A DNA stretch of 32,665 nt from Bacteroidota bacterium (GTDB lineage: Bacteria > Bacteroidota > Bacteroidia > Bacteroidales > JAAUTT01), in NCBI GenBank assembly GCA_020048915.1, contig JAIFLU010000188.1, positions 1-32,665 of the forward strand. The letters run 5' to 3'. Position 1 is the stretch's first letter. Each line of letters begins with the position of its first letter. Shown here piece by piece: positions 15,877 to 24,411 of the stretch. The position numbers were made by a program, and so were the translations under genes. The notes below the pieces were generated by a model. The model was not told the DNA's origin. It searched no databases and saw nothing but the letters and a program-made list of their open reading frames with translations.

Positions 15877-16689
15877 ATGGGACTTCAATCATCAATTACC
15901 AAAAATCAGAATGATAGCAAACTTATTCCGCACACCGATTTTGTATGGGGAAAATATTACGATTGTGCAGAAATATATTTTGCCAATAAAGAATTTAACC
16001 TCAACATACAAGACATTGGACATTTAAGTATTATCCGGGAGGATTTTCATAAATGCCTGCAAAATAGATGCTGGGTCTTTCTCGATTGCTATGGTTATGC
16101 ATCAGCACCTGGATCCAAGGAATTCAACAAAAATCTGTCCTTAAAAAGATGCATCTCTGTTTATAATTTTTTTGGAGATTATTTAAAGGGGTACAAACGG
16201 TATATCTCGGGCGGAAAACATTTTGGAAACCAATTTGCCCGTCCAGAAAAGCAGTTTCACAGCGAGGACAGGAAAGTTATTTTAAGGGTAAAACTGGTAG
16301 ATGCACGTGATCCGGCCACTGGATACGAAAGATGGTACTTTACACGGGTTAAAATCTTCATGAATTTTAGCCCTGTTTATAGAGAATGGAGAAACCGAGG
16401 ACTATTTTATCTGGTTGAAGATTATGAAAAACTTTATGAAAATGGTAAACAGAATGAATTAACTATTCGACCTGGCGATATTGAAAAAGTTTTTGAAATC
16501 CTGCAAATTCTAATGAGCTCGGAAGAGCTAAACTACTATGACAGAGAAATAACAAACAGTAACAAAGCCTATGTAATTACCGAACTTTATCACCGGGTAT
16601 TTAATCGGGAATATAACATTGCTTATAATTTATTTAGCAGAATTCAAGACACCAATTTAATGGCTAAGATTCTGGAAAACACGTATTAA
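15877..16689 (+). CDS. Protein with an OmpA-like core but no signal peptide
   Basis: Protein of 270 residues with no exact family match. Residues about 65-140 resemble the OmpA C-terminal peptidoglycan-binding fold: a strand ending in GYASAPGS (73-80), then N84-x-x-LS-x-x-R91 followed by a helix, a strand with SGG, and DRKVILRV (131-138). The OmpA ligand Arg seems kept. Yet the protein starts MGLQSSITKN, with no signal peptide, lipobox or membrane segment, so classical export is not indicated. The C-terminal half is helical and charged. It stands between the signalling run and the convergent T6SS operon. It could be exported by the T6SS, or use the fold inside the cell; both are speculation. 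Confidence 0.65.
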   Translation: MGLQSSITKNQNDSKLIPHTDFVWGKYYDCAEIYFANKEFNLNIQDIGHLSIIREDFHKCLQNRCWVFLDCYGYASAPGSKEFNKNLSLKRCISVYNFFGDYLKGYKRYISGGKHFGNQFARPEKQFHSEDRKVILRVKLVDARDPATGYERWYFTRVKIFMNFSPVYREWRNRGLFYLVEDYEKLYENGKQNELTIRPGDIEKVFEILQILMSSEELNYYDREITNSNKAYVITELYHRVFNREYNIAYNLFSRIQDTNLMAKILENTY

Positions 16690-16773
16690 AATTAACAAAT
16701 CATTTCATTTTTATACGCAAAGTGGAGGAGAATTGGTTTGTTATATTTGATGCTTATTTTGTGGTAATGAAAG

Positions 16774-17229
16774 TTAACTATAAATCCTCCCATCCGGATA
16801 ATCTTCAACCTTTTGAATAATTAAAATCCTCAAATCTACTATTCCATTCCACTGTGGAATACCTTTTCCAATTGGATACTGATCATTATTATCCATTAAT
16901 TCATTGTGTAAAATATTAGGAAATACTTTAACAAGCCTATTGGGACCGCTGAGCGACCAAGTACTCCTTGCAATTTCTTTTAATTTTAAAACATTGAACT
17001 GTGAAATATCAAATTTGTTCTCGAATTTATGACCAGGAATATGTGAATACCCCAATAATTCAAATTCCCAAAGATCTGGCAACTTTGTTATTTCTCCAAT
17101 ATAAGCCCCTTTGCTTAATCTCCCTTTATGGTATCCTATTAACATTTCAACCTCTAACAATTTTCTCCCATTAAGGAATTTAAGCTGTGTAAAAACACCT
17201 TTTTTGTAAATATAATCGCCACTTTGCAT
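16774..17229 (-). CDS. Unrecognised 151-residue protein at the end of the T6SS operon
   Basis: I do not recognise this protein. It is 151 residues, soluble, without signal peptide or transmembrane segment, starting MQSGDYIYKKGVFTQLKF and ending in a strand-like VDLRILIIQKV segment. It is rich in aromatic residues and lacks cysteines. It lies on the same strand as the T6SS genes, about 100 bases beyond the FecR-like gene, and is the last gene before the convergent OmpA-like gene. In T6SS clusters the stretch after PAAR often holds effector and immunity genes, so cargo or immunity is a reasonable guess, but nothing in its sequence proves it. Confidence 0.6.
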   Translation of the reverse strand: MQSGDYIYKKGVFTQLKFLNGRKLLEVEMLIGYHKGRLSKGAYIGEITKLPDLWEFELLGYSHIPGHKFENKFDISQFNVLKLKEIARSTWSLSGPNRLVKVFPNILHNELMDNNDQYPIGKGIPQWNGIVDLRILIIQKVEDYPDGRIYS

Positions 17230-17333
17230 TTTGTTTCCGCTTTAAAACACTCTTCGCCTCCACATATTTAATTCTTAAAATACAATAATATAACATCTTA
17301 AGTACCCATTAGTATAATTAAAATAGAAAAACA

Positions 17334-17696
17334 TCATCCTCTTACCCCTGGTGCATCGTTTCCAGTATTATATTGATTATTCCAGTCATTATCCTCTTTT
17401 CCAATAATTTGGGTAACTTTCGACCAAACAGTCCCAAAAAGCAGCCTTGCTCCTGATAATTTATGATGAGTCTTTATTTTTCCTTCTATGTTGCAAAAAT
17501 GCAACTCCGAACTAGGTCCCATATGGATTTTATGCCCATTTATTATAATATTGGCAGATGATTTTTCTTCCGATTTAAATGAAAAATGATATTGTTCTGC
17601 GGTACTTATTTCCATCTTATTTCGAGCCAATTCGCGCTTTCCTGTTTTTTCATTGATAAACAATATTTGCCCTTGAACAATTTCTAGTATTATCAT
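17334..17696 (-). CDS. Short FecR-like domain protein beside PAAR
   Basis: The chosen ATG gives 120 residues beginning MIILEIVQGQILF; the frame is open upstream to 17780 but that part looks non-coding. The middle has a repeated-strand pattern with IIINGHKIHMGPSSEL (about 48-63), and the end reads GTVWSKVTQIIG...APGVRG. These match the FecR domain, where a strand-rich repeat is followed by the conserved GVRGT. Here the protein stops right after GVRG, at the point where the fold would continue. It has no transmembrane segment or FecR N-terminal region. It may be a truncated FecR relative or a small cargo or adaptor domain linked to the PAAR tip. Family call is moderate. Confidence 0.55.
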   Translation of the reverse strand: MIILEIVQGQILFINEKTGKRELARNKMEISTAEQYHFSFKSEEKSSANIIINGHKIHMGPSSELHFCNIEGKIKTHHKLSGARLLFGTVWSKVTQIIGKEDNDWNNQYNTGNDAPGVRG

Positions 17697-17856
17697 AAAC
17701 TTGAATTTTAAAATACTAATTAAACTGTCATATCCTAATAAAGTTAACTTAATACCCTTTAACTGTGCTCTGGTTGACACCCCAGAGCAGAGTCATTTTG
17801 AGTGTAATCAAAGAAAGTAAGGGAATGATTAAATCCTTAGTAAACAACATTGTTTT

Positions 17857-18159
17857 TTATCCCCCAATCAAAACAGTAAGGCATCCTGTAACAATAACCC
17901 CTCCATGGGTGGTTTGGTCGCCCATGCGTGCTGCAGGCATTCCTCCTATTAAAACAGAAGCAGAACCTGCCGCTATCACATCTGGCGGCCCCGTACAGAT
18001 AGCCATATCTCCCACCCTTACTGCTGGCAATCCTCCAATCAATACTGTAGTACATCCGGGTCCTGTTATCGGACCTCCAACATGTGGTATAGGAGGAACC
18101 CCGGGTGTTTGCATTGGACAAGTGTGCATATCACTAATTCGTGCTGCTGGTTTTCCCAT
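17857..18159 (-). CDS. PAAR-domain T6SS spike tip protein
   Basis: Protein of 100 residues consisting only of a PAAR domain: PAARISDMHTCP near the start, VLIGGLPAVRVGDMAIC in the middle, and PAARMGDQTTHGG with final TVLIGG. PAAR proteins form a pointed cap on the VgrG spike and can carry effectors. The length equals that of a lone domain, so there is no fused effector. It lies 10 bases after tssK on the same strand and belongs to the T6SS operon. His and Cys residues for the zinc site near the tip are visible (H12, C14, C36, C54, H85). Confidence 0.93.
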   Translation of the reverse strand: MGKPAARISDMHTCPMQTPGVPPIPHVGGPITGPGCTTVLIGGLPAVRVGDMAICTGPPDVIAAGSASVLIGGMPAARMGDQTTHGGVIVTGCLTVLIGG

Positions 18160-18169
18160 ATTGTTAATT

Positions 18170-19306
18170 TTAGTTTATCCTTTTTCCATCTTTAATAATT
18201 ACAGGCCCATGCCTGTTTGGTAGTTTGCTTTCGATAATTGGTGATGCCACTTTACCTGCAAACATCATTTTTTCGAACAGCTCCAGAACAAGAGTAAGAT
18301 ATTTCTCGACCTTTTGTACGGAAGCAAAAATATCTTGATGGTCGTATTCCATGTTCATCAATTCCGTGGCGGTATCGTCCAAAATTCGAGACGACACCCA
18401 ATTGCTCAGGTGAGCCTTTACCTCTTCCCGATCGTATTCCATTGGCCAATTTAATGCCGACTTAAAAAGCCTTGCAAAACTTATGAAAAACTCAATAAAA
18501 TAAATAGGTGGCTGCGATTTCAATATTAATTTATAACGACTCATATTAGTTGCTAAGTAATACAACATTTTCTCCACAACATAAGTCATATTAATATCCA
18601 ATTTTAATTGGCTCATGCGGGTTTTTCTAAGACACTCTGCCAGGGCTCCCGAAATTTTATCAATCATATTTTCAAATTTCAAAAAATATTCTAACAGCAA
18701 AGGATATGCATCAACCCTGGCACAAGGAGGAATATATTCGGTAATGAAATGAACTTCGCGCGCTACTATTTGGAATTTTCCGATGGTTATATGATTTTTC
18801 CACATTTGCGAGGAGTTCACTTGTTTGGTTGGAACCGCATGAAGCTGAAACTCGGGCATTACAAATGGATGACGGAACGGAACTTCATTTTCGTTGGGCG
18901 AGCCTACTGGTATTCTTTTATCAGGGAAAACTGCCAGAATAATATCGAAAATTTCGTTAGAAGTCTCGGTAATACTAAAATCGAGCGTTAGTTTAGCTAA
19001 TGGATAATGCATGGTTTGGATGTTTTGTGAAGTAATTTCAATGCGAATCCCTCCTTTTGTTATAGCACGACAATCGGTCAGTTTTATATTTATCTGGTTA
19101 TTCTGATCAATGTTGATCAGAAGTTTTTGGGAAGCATCTCTATCAGCAGCACTTTCTAACAAGCCATAGTTAAAGTCAGTCATCTGTAAACAGGCATTAT
19201 CCCGCAAACCATCCATTATCCAATTGTCAAGGTCAATAAAATGGTCCTTGTTTAATTTCATACCATCTATCCAGTTAATTGTATGGCTTCTATTTTCTGG
19301 CAGCAT
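18170..19306 (-). CDS. tssK: T6SS baseplate protein TssK
   Basis: Protein of 378 residues. The N-terminus reads INWIDGMKLNKDHFIDLDNWI, the characteristic TssK opening (W-x-x-G-M-x-L-x-x-x-H-F), followed by a strand-rich shell domain and a helical C-terminal half ending in a positively charged segment. TssK is the adaptor that links the baseplate wedge (TssEFG) to the membrane complex. Its length is slightly below the proteobacterial norm, as in Bacteroidota systems. It lies between tssG and the PAAR gene. Its presence argues for a true T6SS rather than a phage-like extracellular injector. Confidence 0.85.
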   Translation of the reverse strand: MLPENRSHTINWIDGMKLNKDHFIDLDNWIMDGLRDNACLQMTDFNYGLLESAADRDASQKLLINIDQNNQINIKLTDCRAITKGGIRIEITSQNIQTMHYPLAKLTLDFSITETSNEIFDIILAVFPDKRIPVGSPNENEVPFRHPFVMPEFQLHAVPTKQVNSSQMWKNHITIGKFQIVAREVHFITEYIPPCARVDAYPLLLEYFLKFENMIDKISGALAECLRKTRMSQLKLDINMTYVVEKMLYYLATNMSRYKLILKSQPPIYFIEFFISFARLFKSALNWPMEYDREEVKAHLSNWVSSRILDDTATELMNMEYDHQDIFASVQKVEKYLTLVLELFEKMMFAGKVASPIIESKLPNRHGPVIIKDGKRIN

Positions 19307-19387
19307 ATATTTTATATTTATAAATTAGTACTGTAACTTAACCTACTATCAAAAGCCCTATCTCCCAATAAAAACTGGTTATCGTTA

Positions 19388-20194
19388 TTATTTAACTTGA
19401 ATAAATAGTTCCACTAATTTTGCAACGACTTTCCTTTTAGATCCAAAAAGATAACTCAATAACATAGTACTATCCTCCAAAGGTCCTATTTCCAATAATA
19501 TTTTAGGACCATAATCAACATACGAATTACCGAGTATCGAATTATAACCTAATATTTCGCTTTCCAAAGAAGCCGGTTCTGCATCAAAAAACGTTTCCTT
19601 TGGTTTGTAAATCACCTCAACTTTAACGTGCTCTTGTAAAATAATCCGAAAACATGTTTCTGTAAGGCCTATATTTCCTGATATTTTAGGAATATGTGGC
19701 ATTATAAAAAATAAAGATGCTTTTTGATAGATATTGAGTTCTAGATGATTCAGATTAAAAAAATCGATAAATTCCTGAATGGTTTCAAGAGAATGGTAGA
19801 AATTCTGTTCAAAAATTTCTTTATGTACATAGTGTTTAAAATACTCCTGTTCAAGTGGCATAAAAAATTGCCGCGAACTTTTTTCTTCTTCTTTGTGAAT
19901 GCGAAATTCGTCAATTGTTTCTTTTAAGTCCTTGAAATATTTAGTAGTACTTTTATGGAACAAACCCTCGGGCAAAATATCGTACAAACCTTCCCGGTGA
20001 ACAAAAACATTCCATTCCTTAATTCCTTCTCCATTAGTATTCTGGTCTATTTTCTCAATATCTCGCGAAAAAAACCGCTTAAATATCCCCAAATAATGAA
20101 CGAACAAATTAGAGTCGCTTACCTTTTTATTTGTTAGTAAGTGGCTTACAATAACCTCTGCCAAATAATCTATATTTTCCAGATTGGTAATCAT
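19388..20194 (-). CDS. tssG: T6SS baseplate protein TssG
   Basis: Protein of 268 residues, diverged. The C-terminal part contains GYNSILGNSYVDYGPKILLEIGPL, equivalent to the LG...ilG..v.d...rf.i.lgPl pattern of TssG, and the gene follows tssF as is usual. TssG forms the baseplate wedge with two copies of TssF and TssE. The N-terminal half is less conserved but keeps a hydrophobic segment with PHIPKISGNIG. No membrane segments. Role is assigned mainly by the C-terminal pattern and by position between tssF and tssK. Confidence 0.75.
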   Translation of the reverse strand: MITNLENIDYLAEVIVSHLLTNKKVSDSNLFVHYLGIFKRFFSRDIEKIDQNTNGEGIKEWNVFVHREGLYDILPEGLFHKSTTKYFKDLKETIDEFRIHKEEEKSSRQFFMPLEQEYFKHYVHKEIFEQNFYHSLETIQEFIDFFNLNHLELNIYQKASLFFIMPHIPKISGNIGLTETCFRIILQEHVKVEVIYKPKETFFDAEPASLESEILGYNSILGNSYVDYGPKILLEIGPLEDSTMLLSYLFGSKRKVVAKLVELFIQVK

Positions 20195-20227
20195 TTTACA
20201 CCAGCTATTAGTGATATCACAAATGCT

Positions 20228-22054
20228 TTAAGCAGGCTCCACTTTATATTTATAAATACATGCCGATTTTTGTTGTAATAAATTATTAATATACTTTATC
20301 GAACTTTCTATTTCTGCATTACTTGTTTCGTTTTTAAATTTAAGTTTAACATGGATACAACTTTGTAACCCTTTACTATTGCCCCTATCAACCATAGTTC
20401 CCCTAAAAATTGACACCTCGTTGAGTGAGTTTCCCAGTTCGGCAAAACATGCTGTTCGTATATCTTCGTTTGTAACAATACGATTACCGGAAAGCAATTC
20501 ATTTTTAAATAGAAAAATACGTTCGGACTGGTCAGGAGGGTTTTTACCTCCGGCAGAGGCAGCAAGTGTTTTAAGCGTTTTTTTATCGAAATCGGTATGA
20601 ATAAAATTGCATCCCAATGGAATGTTATTGGCAAATGTTCCTGAGGTTGACCAATATTCAAGCCACACATCTTCCACAATCTCCGATTTGATAATTACAA
20701 AATGTGTGTTTGCACTTACATCTTTCGGTTTAGACACGCTTAATACAAGGCGGTTAAGAATAATTTGCAGATCGCTCAACTCTTTTTCGATTAACGAATT
20801 CCCGATTGATTTAAAAGCAACATGTTCCTCGCGCAACAATTCTATTAAATACTGGATAAGATCATTTGCATCGCGTTCATCAAAACGTTTTACACCGTGC
20901 GTTCTAATGGTATATGTTCCGGGGGCAAAATCGCTTATTTTTTTAAATGGCACTTCCTGATAGTTGATATGATTGCTGCTTATTATATTCCTTATCGAGA
21001 AAAAATGATCATCGGTGATAATAGGCAAAATATTTAAATCCTCATTAAGGGTAAAAGGCCGGTTTGAATAATGCAATTTTCGGTTAATTACCGGAAATGC
21101 ATTCAGGGCACAAAATGTTGCCGTCAGATATTCAACCGGAAATACTTCAGGCAATTCTATTTCTAACCAACATAAATCTTCCTTAAAACATTTGAGTTCT
21201 TCGTTGGAGTAATACGAACCAAGTAAGGCAGGGTACTTTTTCTTTTCGGGAAAAACATCGTCAGTAATTGTTATAAAATGTGACTCAAAAAGATTGTTTA
21301 TTTTCTTTTCGGTTTTTAAATTAATGTCGAGATAACTGAAAATATCGGTAGTCTCATTTTTGTATTTGTCCTCCACATCATTACTAAACCCCGTTTTGGT
21401 AGAAATAATTTTACCATCATTGAACAGTCTTGCCCATTGCAATAGTTTTAATAAATCTTCCTTATCGGGATTATTGTTCCAATCGAAGAAAAAAGAAATA
21501 TTTTTTAAGCTGTTTAATGCCGGGTTGGTTTTTAGTCCAATCCAGATGGAATTTTTTTGAGGAATTGAGAGTGCTGCCGAGGCTATTAACAATTCGTGAA
21601 GAAACAAATCCTTTATTTGAAATATTTGATTGGTAGTTGCAATTATGGCTATTTCAGCATCAACCAAGCGAAAACCAGATGTTGGTGAAAAAAAAACTTT
21701 TTTCGGAACCAATTTATTGTAAATATCCACAATGTCCTTATCAAAAGAAAACTGATCGGAACAATCAACATAATGCTCAACCGCAGTTGGTTTTGCATGA
21801 AGAATGGTATAGGATGGGGTGGGACGAATGTATACTTCGGGCAACAATATTTGAGATACCTTTTCAAGTATTCGTGTTTGCGACATGTTAATTTCATTTG
21901 ACAACCTTTCAAATTCCGATGCACACGCGTTAAAGAGAAGATTAACAACCGGATCAAAACCTTCAATTTCTGATTCCGGAATATCCCAGAGTTTTGCAGC
22001 ATTTTTCTTTAACCTGCTATAAACAACTTCTTTTCTGTTACTTTTTAACTCCAT
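20228..22054 (-). CDS. tssF: T6SS baseplate protein TssF
   Basis: Protein of 608 residues. The N-terminal region resembles the TssF/VasA opening: a helical segment with KLWDIPESEIEGFDPVVNLLFNACASEFERL split over residues 17-47, then KVSQILLPEVYIRPTPSYTILHAKP within 65-90. The body is long and strand-rich, with LPEVFPVEYLTATFCALNAFPVINRKL at about 315-342, the typical middle block. Size fits the family. TssF is the main wedge subunit of the baseplate that holds the VgrG hub. It lies 9 bases after tssE and 33 bases before tssG, so it is translated from the same operon transcript. Confidence 0.85.
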   Translation of the reverse strand: MELKSNRKEVVYSRLKKNAAKLWDIPESEIEGFDPVVNLLFNACASEFERLSNEINMSQTRILEKVSQILLPEVYIRPTPSYTILHAKPTAVEHYVDCSDQFSFDKDIVDIYNKLVPKKVFFSPTSGFRLVDAEIAIIATTNQIFQIKDLFLHELLIASAALSIPQKNSIWIGLKTNPALNSLKNISFFFDWNNNPDKEDLLKLLQWARLFNDGKIISTKTGFSNDVEDKYKNETTDIFSYLDINLKTEKKINNLFESHFITITDDVFPEKKKYPALLGSYYSNEELKCFKEDLCWLEIELPEVFPVEYLTATFCALNAFPVINRKLHYSNRPFTLNEDLNILPIITDDHFFSIRNIISSNHINYQEVPFKKISDFAPGTYTIRTHGVKRFDERDANDLIQYLIELLREEHVAFKSIGNSLIEKELSDLQIILNRLVLSVSKPKDVSANTHFVIIKSEIVEDVWLEYWSTSGTFANNIPLGCNFIHTDFDKKTLKTLAASAGGKNPPDQSERIFLFKNELLSGNRIVTNEDIRTACFAELGNSLNEVSIFRGTMVDRGNSKGLQSCIHVKLKFKNETSNAEIESSIKYINNLLQQKSACIYKYKVEPA

Positions 22055-22063
22055 AATTTGAAT

Positions 22064-22501
22064 TTATCCGATTGATAATGGACTAAAAAACAAATGCTCA
22101 TCGTGTTCAAAAGGTTCGTTCAGGTGTTTTATGGTACCTGAAATATGCAGCTGTATTTTTTTCTTTAGCTTTAGGGGCTGATCTTTGAATTGCTCCGACA
22201 ATTCTGTGTCTTCGATATTAAGGGCAACTTTTATTTTATCAATTCGTGGCTCGTATTTTTCAATTGATTCGGCAATATATAATTTCAATTCATCTTTCCA
22301 TTTCGACAAATCGGTTATAGTGCTATAATCCTTATTCCAAATGGTGCAGCCATACCTATAATCGTAGCGGTTTTCGCGGTAATGGGTTTTTATAATCAGG
22401 TTAATATTCATCCGAATGGAATCTTTTAAATCGCACAAAGAATGCTGCCTTTTTTCGATAAGGGATTTGGTATTTATGGGTATGGAATAGAAGTATTTCA
22501 A
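22064..22501 (-). CDS. tssE: T6SS baseplate protein TssE (gp25-like)
   Basis: Protein of 145 residues of the gp25/TssE lysozyme-like fold. It has the helical N-terminal part with SLCDLKDSIRMNINLIIKT, the YRYGCTIW block (about 48-55), and the key EPRI motif at 84-87 needed for sheath attachment, followed by an LNIEDTELS segment. It joins the sheath to the baseplate. It sits between vgrG and tssF with 9-11 bases on either side. Confidence 0.88.
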   Translation of the reverse strand: MKYFYSIPINTKSLIEKRQHSLCDLKDSIRMNINLIIKTHYRENRYDYRYGCTIWNKDYSTITDLSKWKDELKLYIAESIEKYEPRIDKIKVALNIEDTELSEQFKDQPLKLKKKIQLHISGTIKHLNEPFEHDEHLFFSPLSIG

Positions 22502-22512
22502 GGTTAGTTGAA

Positions 22513-24384
22513 TTAATTAATTTTCACTAATACCCCTTTGACTTCGGTAATAGTTGTGCCATCAATTGTAACCACAGTTCCTTTAAATTCGGCCTGGGCG
22601 CTACCTTCCACCGAAAGCGTTGTTGCCTCAATTTTGGTTTGAGCCCCTTCCAGTTTAAGTTTTGCCTGGCCTTTCAAAGAGGTATTGGTTCCTTCAATAT
22701 CTAGCTGCTGACCCGAAAGATTAATGCTATTGGTAGCATCCAACTGATAATCGCTGCTTGTAAATTTTGTTTTCTGACCGGCATCAATAGTAATATCGTT
22801 TTTCGAAGAAATTTTAATGGACTGAGCGGATATTTCAAGTTCCCCTTCTGTTTTGATAGTAATTTTACCACTATTGTTCATACTTAACGAAATTTCGTTG
22901 GTCGGTGATGCATCGTCATTATTCAATATCCTTATTTCTTCTTTTCCATCTGCATCATTAAATATAATTTGGTTGCCATTTCGAGTCCGTATCGATTTCA
23001 TATTATTATCGGCATTATGCCAATGACCGGGGGGAGTATTTTTATGGTAGGCACTACCTATAACAAATGGTTTGTCGGGATTGTCGTTTTCAAAACCAAC
23101 CATTACCTCATCGCCAATTTCGGGAATAAAATAAAATCCATGTTGTTCGCCGCTATCTTTTTTTCCTCCATATGGTTGGAGAACCCTTATCCATGGAGTT
23201 TTTCCATCCTTGTCCTGCCAAAAGAATTGCGCCCTAACTCGTCCCAAACGAGCGTCCGGATCATCATTGTCAATAATTCGGGCTGGTTGAACTTCGGATA
23301 TAGGAGCAACTATATTTCTGTTAACCGGTGGAACATTTGCCTGAGCAGGAATTGCCGTAAAATGGTTTACATAGTTTGCAGTAATGTCGATATTATGATT
23401 AATGGATACTACAATAAATTCTCCAAAATCATCCTCGTTTGTTCCTTCGCCTGTTATATTAATAATTGAGCCGACATTTATTCCAGGGTTATCGCTAACT
23501 CCGTTGGCAACTATAAGGTCCTTCGTCCTCTGCATTTTTTGCGTTTCTACATGTGTACCCAAACTTTGCTCATTGGGATAATAGCCAGTCATATAAAAGC
23601 TGTTCTCTTGTTTAAAAACATCTTCCGATCTGCTAAGAGCATGATCGCCAAATGGGTCGAGATCGCTTACCCTATAATCTTTGGTCGACTTTACATAGGT
23701 GTCGCTTTTAAGATAGTTATAGGTTATTGCCTTATAATTATTATTGTGAATACTAAGGGACAAATCAAAATCGCTTAGTGTGTTATCGATGGGCAAATCA
23801 ATTTTTGGCGATTTTTTCAGTCGTCCAAAGTTTAATTCCTTTCCGTTATAAAAGCACCACTCCCCAAAACTATCTGCAATCCGGTTTAAAAAATGAAAAC
23901 TACTCTCCTTATACTGAACAATATAAGGTATTTCACTAGTATATGCCGGATTGCAGATAATTGAAAGATCGTTTTGAGAAATCTGCCTATGTATTTGCGA
24001 CACTATATCATTTAAAGTTTTATCGGAATAGGAACGGCAACTTGCCTGGCCATCCATTAAAATTGTAGGACTGTTTCCTCTTACAATAATCTCTTTATTA
24101 CCGGCATTTCTTCTATCCAAACAAATATCAGTAACAATTCCAATAAACTCATTTTGTATGCTGTTCCCCGATGCTCTTGCAATTTCAAACTTTATTTCAA
24201 CCTTTTTACCAATAAACTCTTTTGCCTGGGTTAAAATAGTAGTAGTATTACTAACAAACCCATCCATTGGTAAAATTAACTCAAAGCTATGATGCCAGTC
24301 GATTCGTTGACGAATAGAGCAATAGGAAACAGGAGAACAGGCATTTCCTCCAATTTTAACCGTTAATTTAACATTCTGTGCCAA
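22513..24384 (-). CDS. vgrG: T6SS spike protein VgrG (TssI)
   Basis: Protein of 623 residues. The gp27-like part covers about 1-345, with FHFLNRIADSFGEWCFYNG at about 163-181. The gp5-like OB fold follows at about 378-447 (RLGRVRAQFFWQ, TPWIRVLQPYGG, IPEIGDEVMVGFENDNPDKP split across that region, and VIGSAYH). The C-terminal part (about 480-623) is a run of short strands typical of the triple β-helix needle, ending VLVKIN. No fused effector domain follows, so cargo should travel via PAAR, Hcp or adaptors. It lies between hcp and tssE on the same strand. Confidence 0.97.
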   Translation of the reverse strand: MAQNVKLTVKIGGNACSPVSYCSIRQRIDWHHSFELILPMDGFVSNTTTILTQAKEFIGKKVEIKFEIARASGNSIQNEFIGIVTDICLDRRNAGNKEIIVRGNSPTILMDGQASCRSYSDKTLNDIVSQIHRQISQNDLSIICNPAYTSEIPYIVQYKESSFHFLNRIADSFGEWCFYNGKELNFGRLKKSPKIDLPIDNTLSDFDLSLSIHNNNYKAITYNYLKSDTYVKSTKDYRVSDLDPFGDHALSRSEDVFKQENSFYMTGYYPNEQSLGTHVETQKMQRTKDLIVANGVSDNPGINVGSIINITGEGTNEDDFGEFIVVSINHNIDITANYVNHFTAIPAQANVPPVNRNIVAPISEVQPARIIDNDDPDARLGRVRAQFFWQDKDGKTPWIRVLQPYGGKKDSGEQHGFYFIPEIGDEVMVGFENDNPDKPFVIGSAYHKNTPPGHWHNADNNMKSIRTRNGNQIIFNDADGKEEIRILNNDDASPTNEISLSMNNSGKITIKTEGELEISAQSIKISSKNDITIDAGQKTKFTSSDYQLDATNSINLSGQQLDIEGTNTSLKGQAKLKLEGAQTKIEATTLSVEGSAQAEFKGTVVTIDGTTITEVKGVLVKIN

Positions 24385-24411
24385 TTGTATTAAGGATTAT
24401 TGGTAGTAAGA

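Noticed and set aside
17765..18223. Plus-strand open frame of 152 codons over the PAAR gene
   Set aside because: It is the antisense shadow of the PAAR gene; its Pro/Ile-rich sequence is the mirror of the PAAR Gly-rich repeats, and it has no family features.
22969..23469. Plus-strand open frame of 166 codons inside vgrG
   Set aside because: It lies fully antisense to a clear vgrG and shows no domain; long shadows are expected opposite strand-rich genes.
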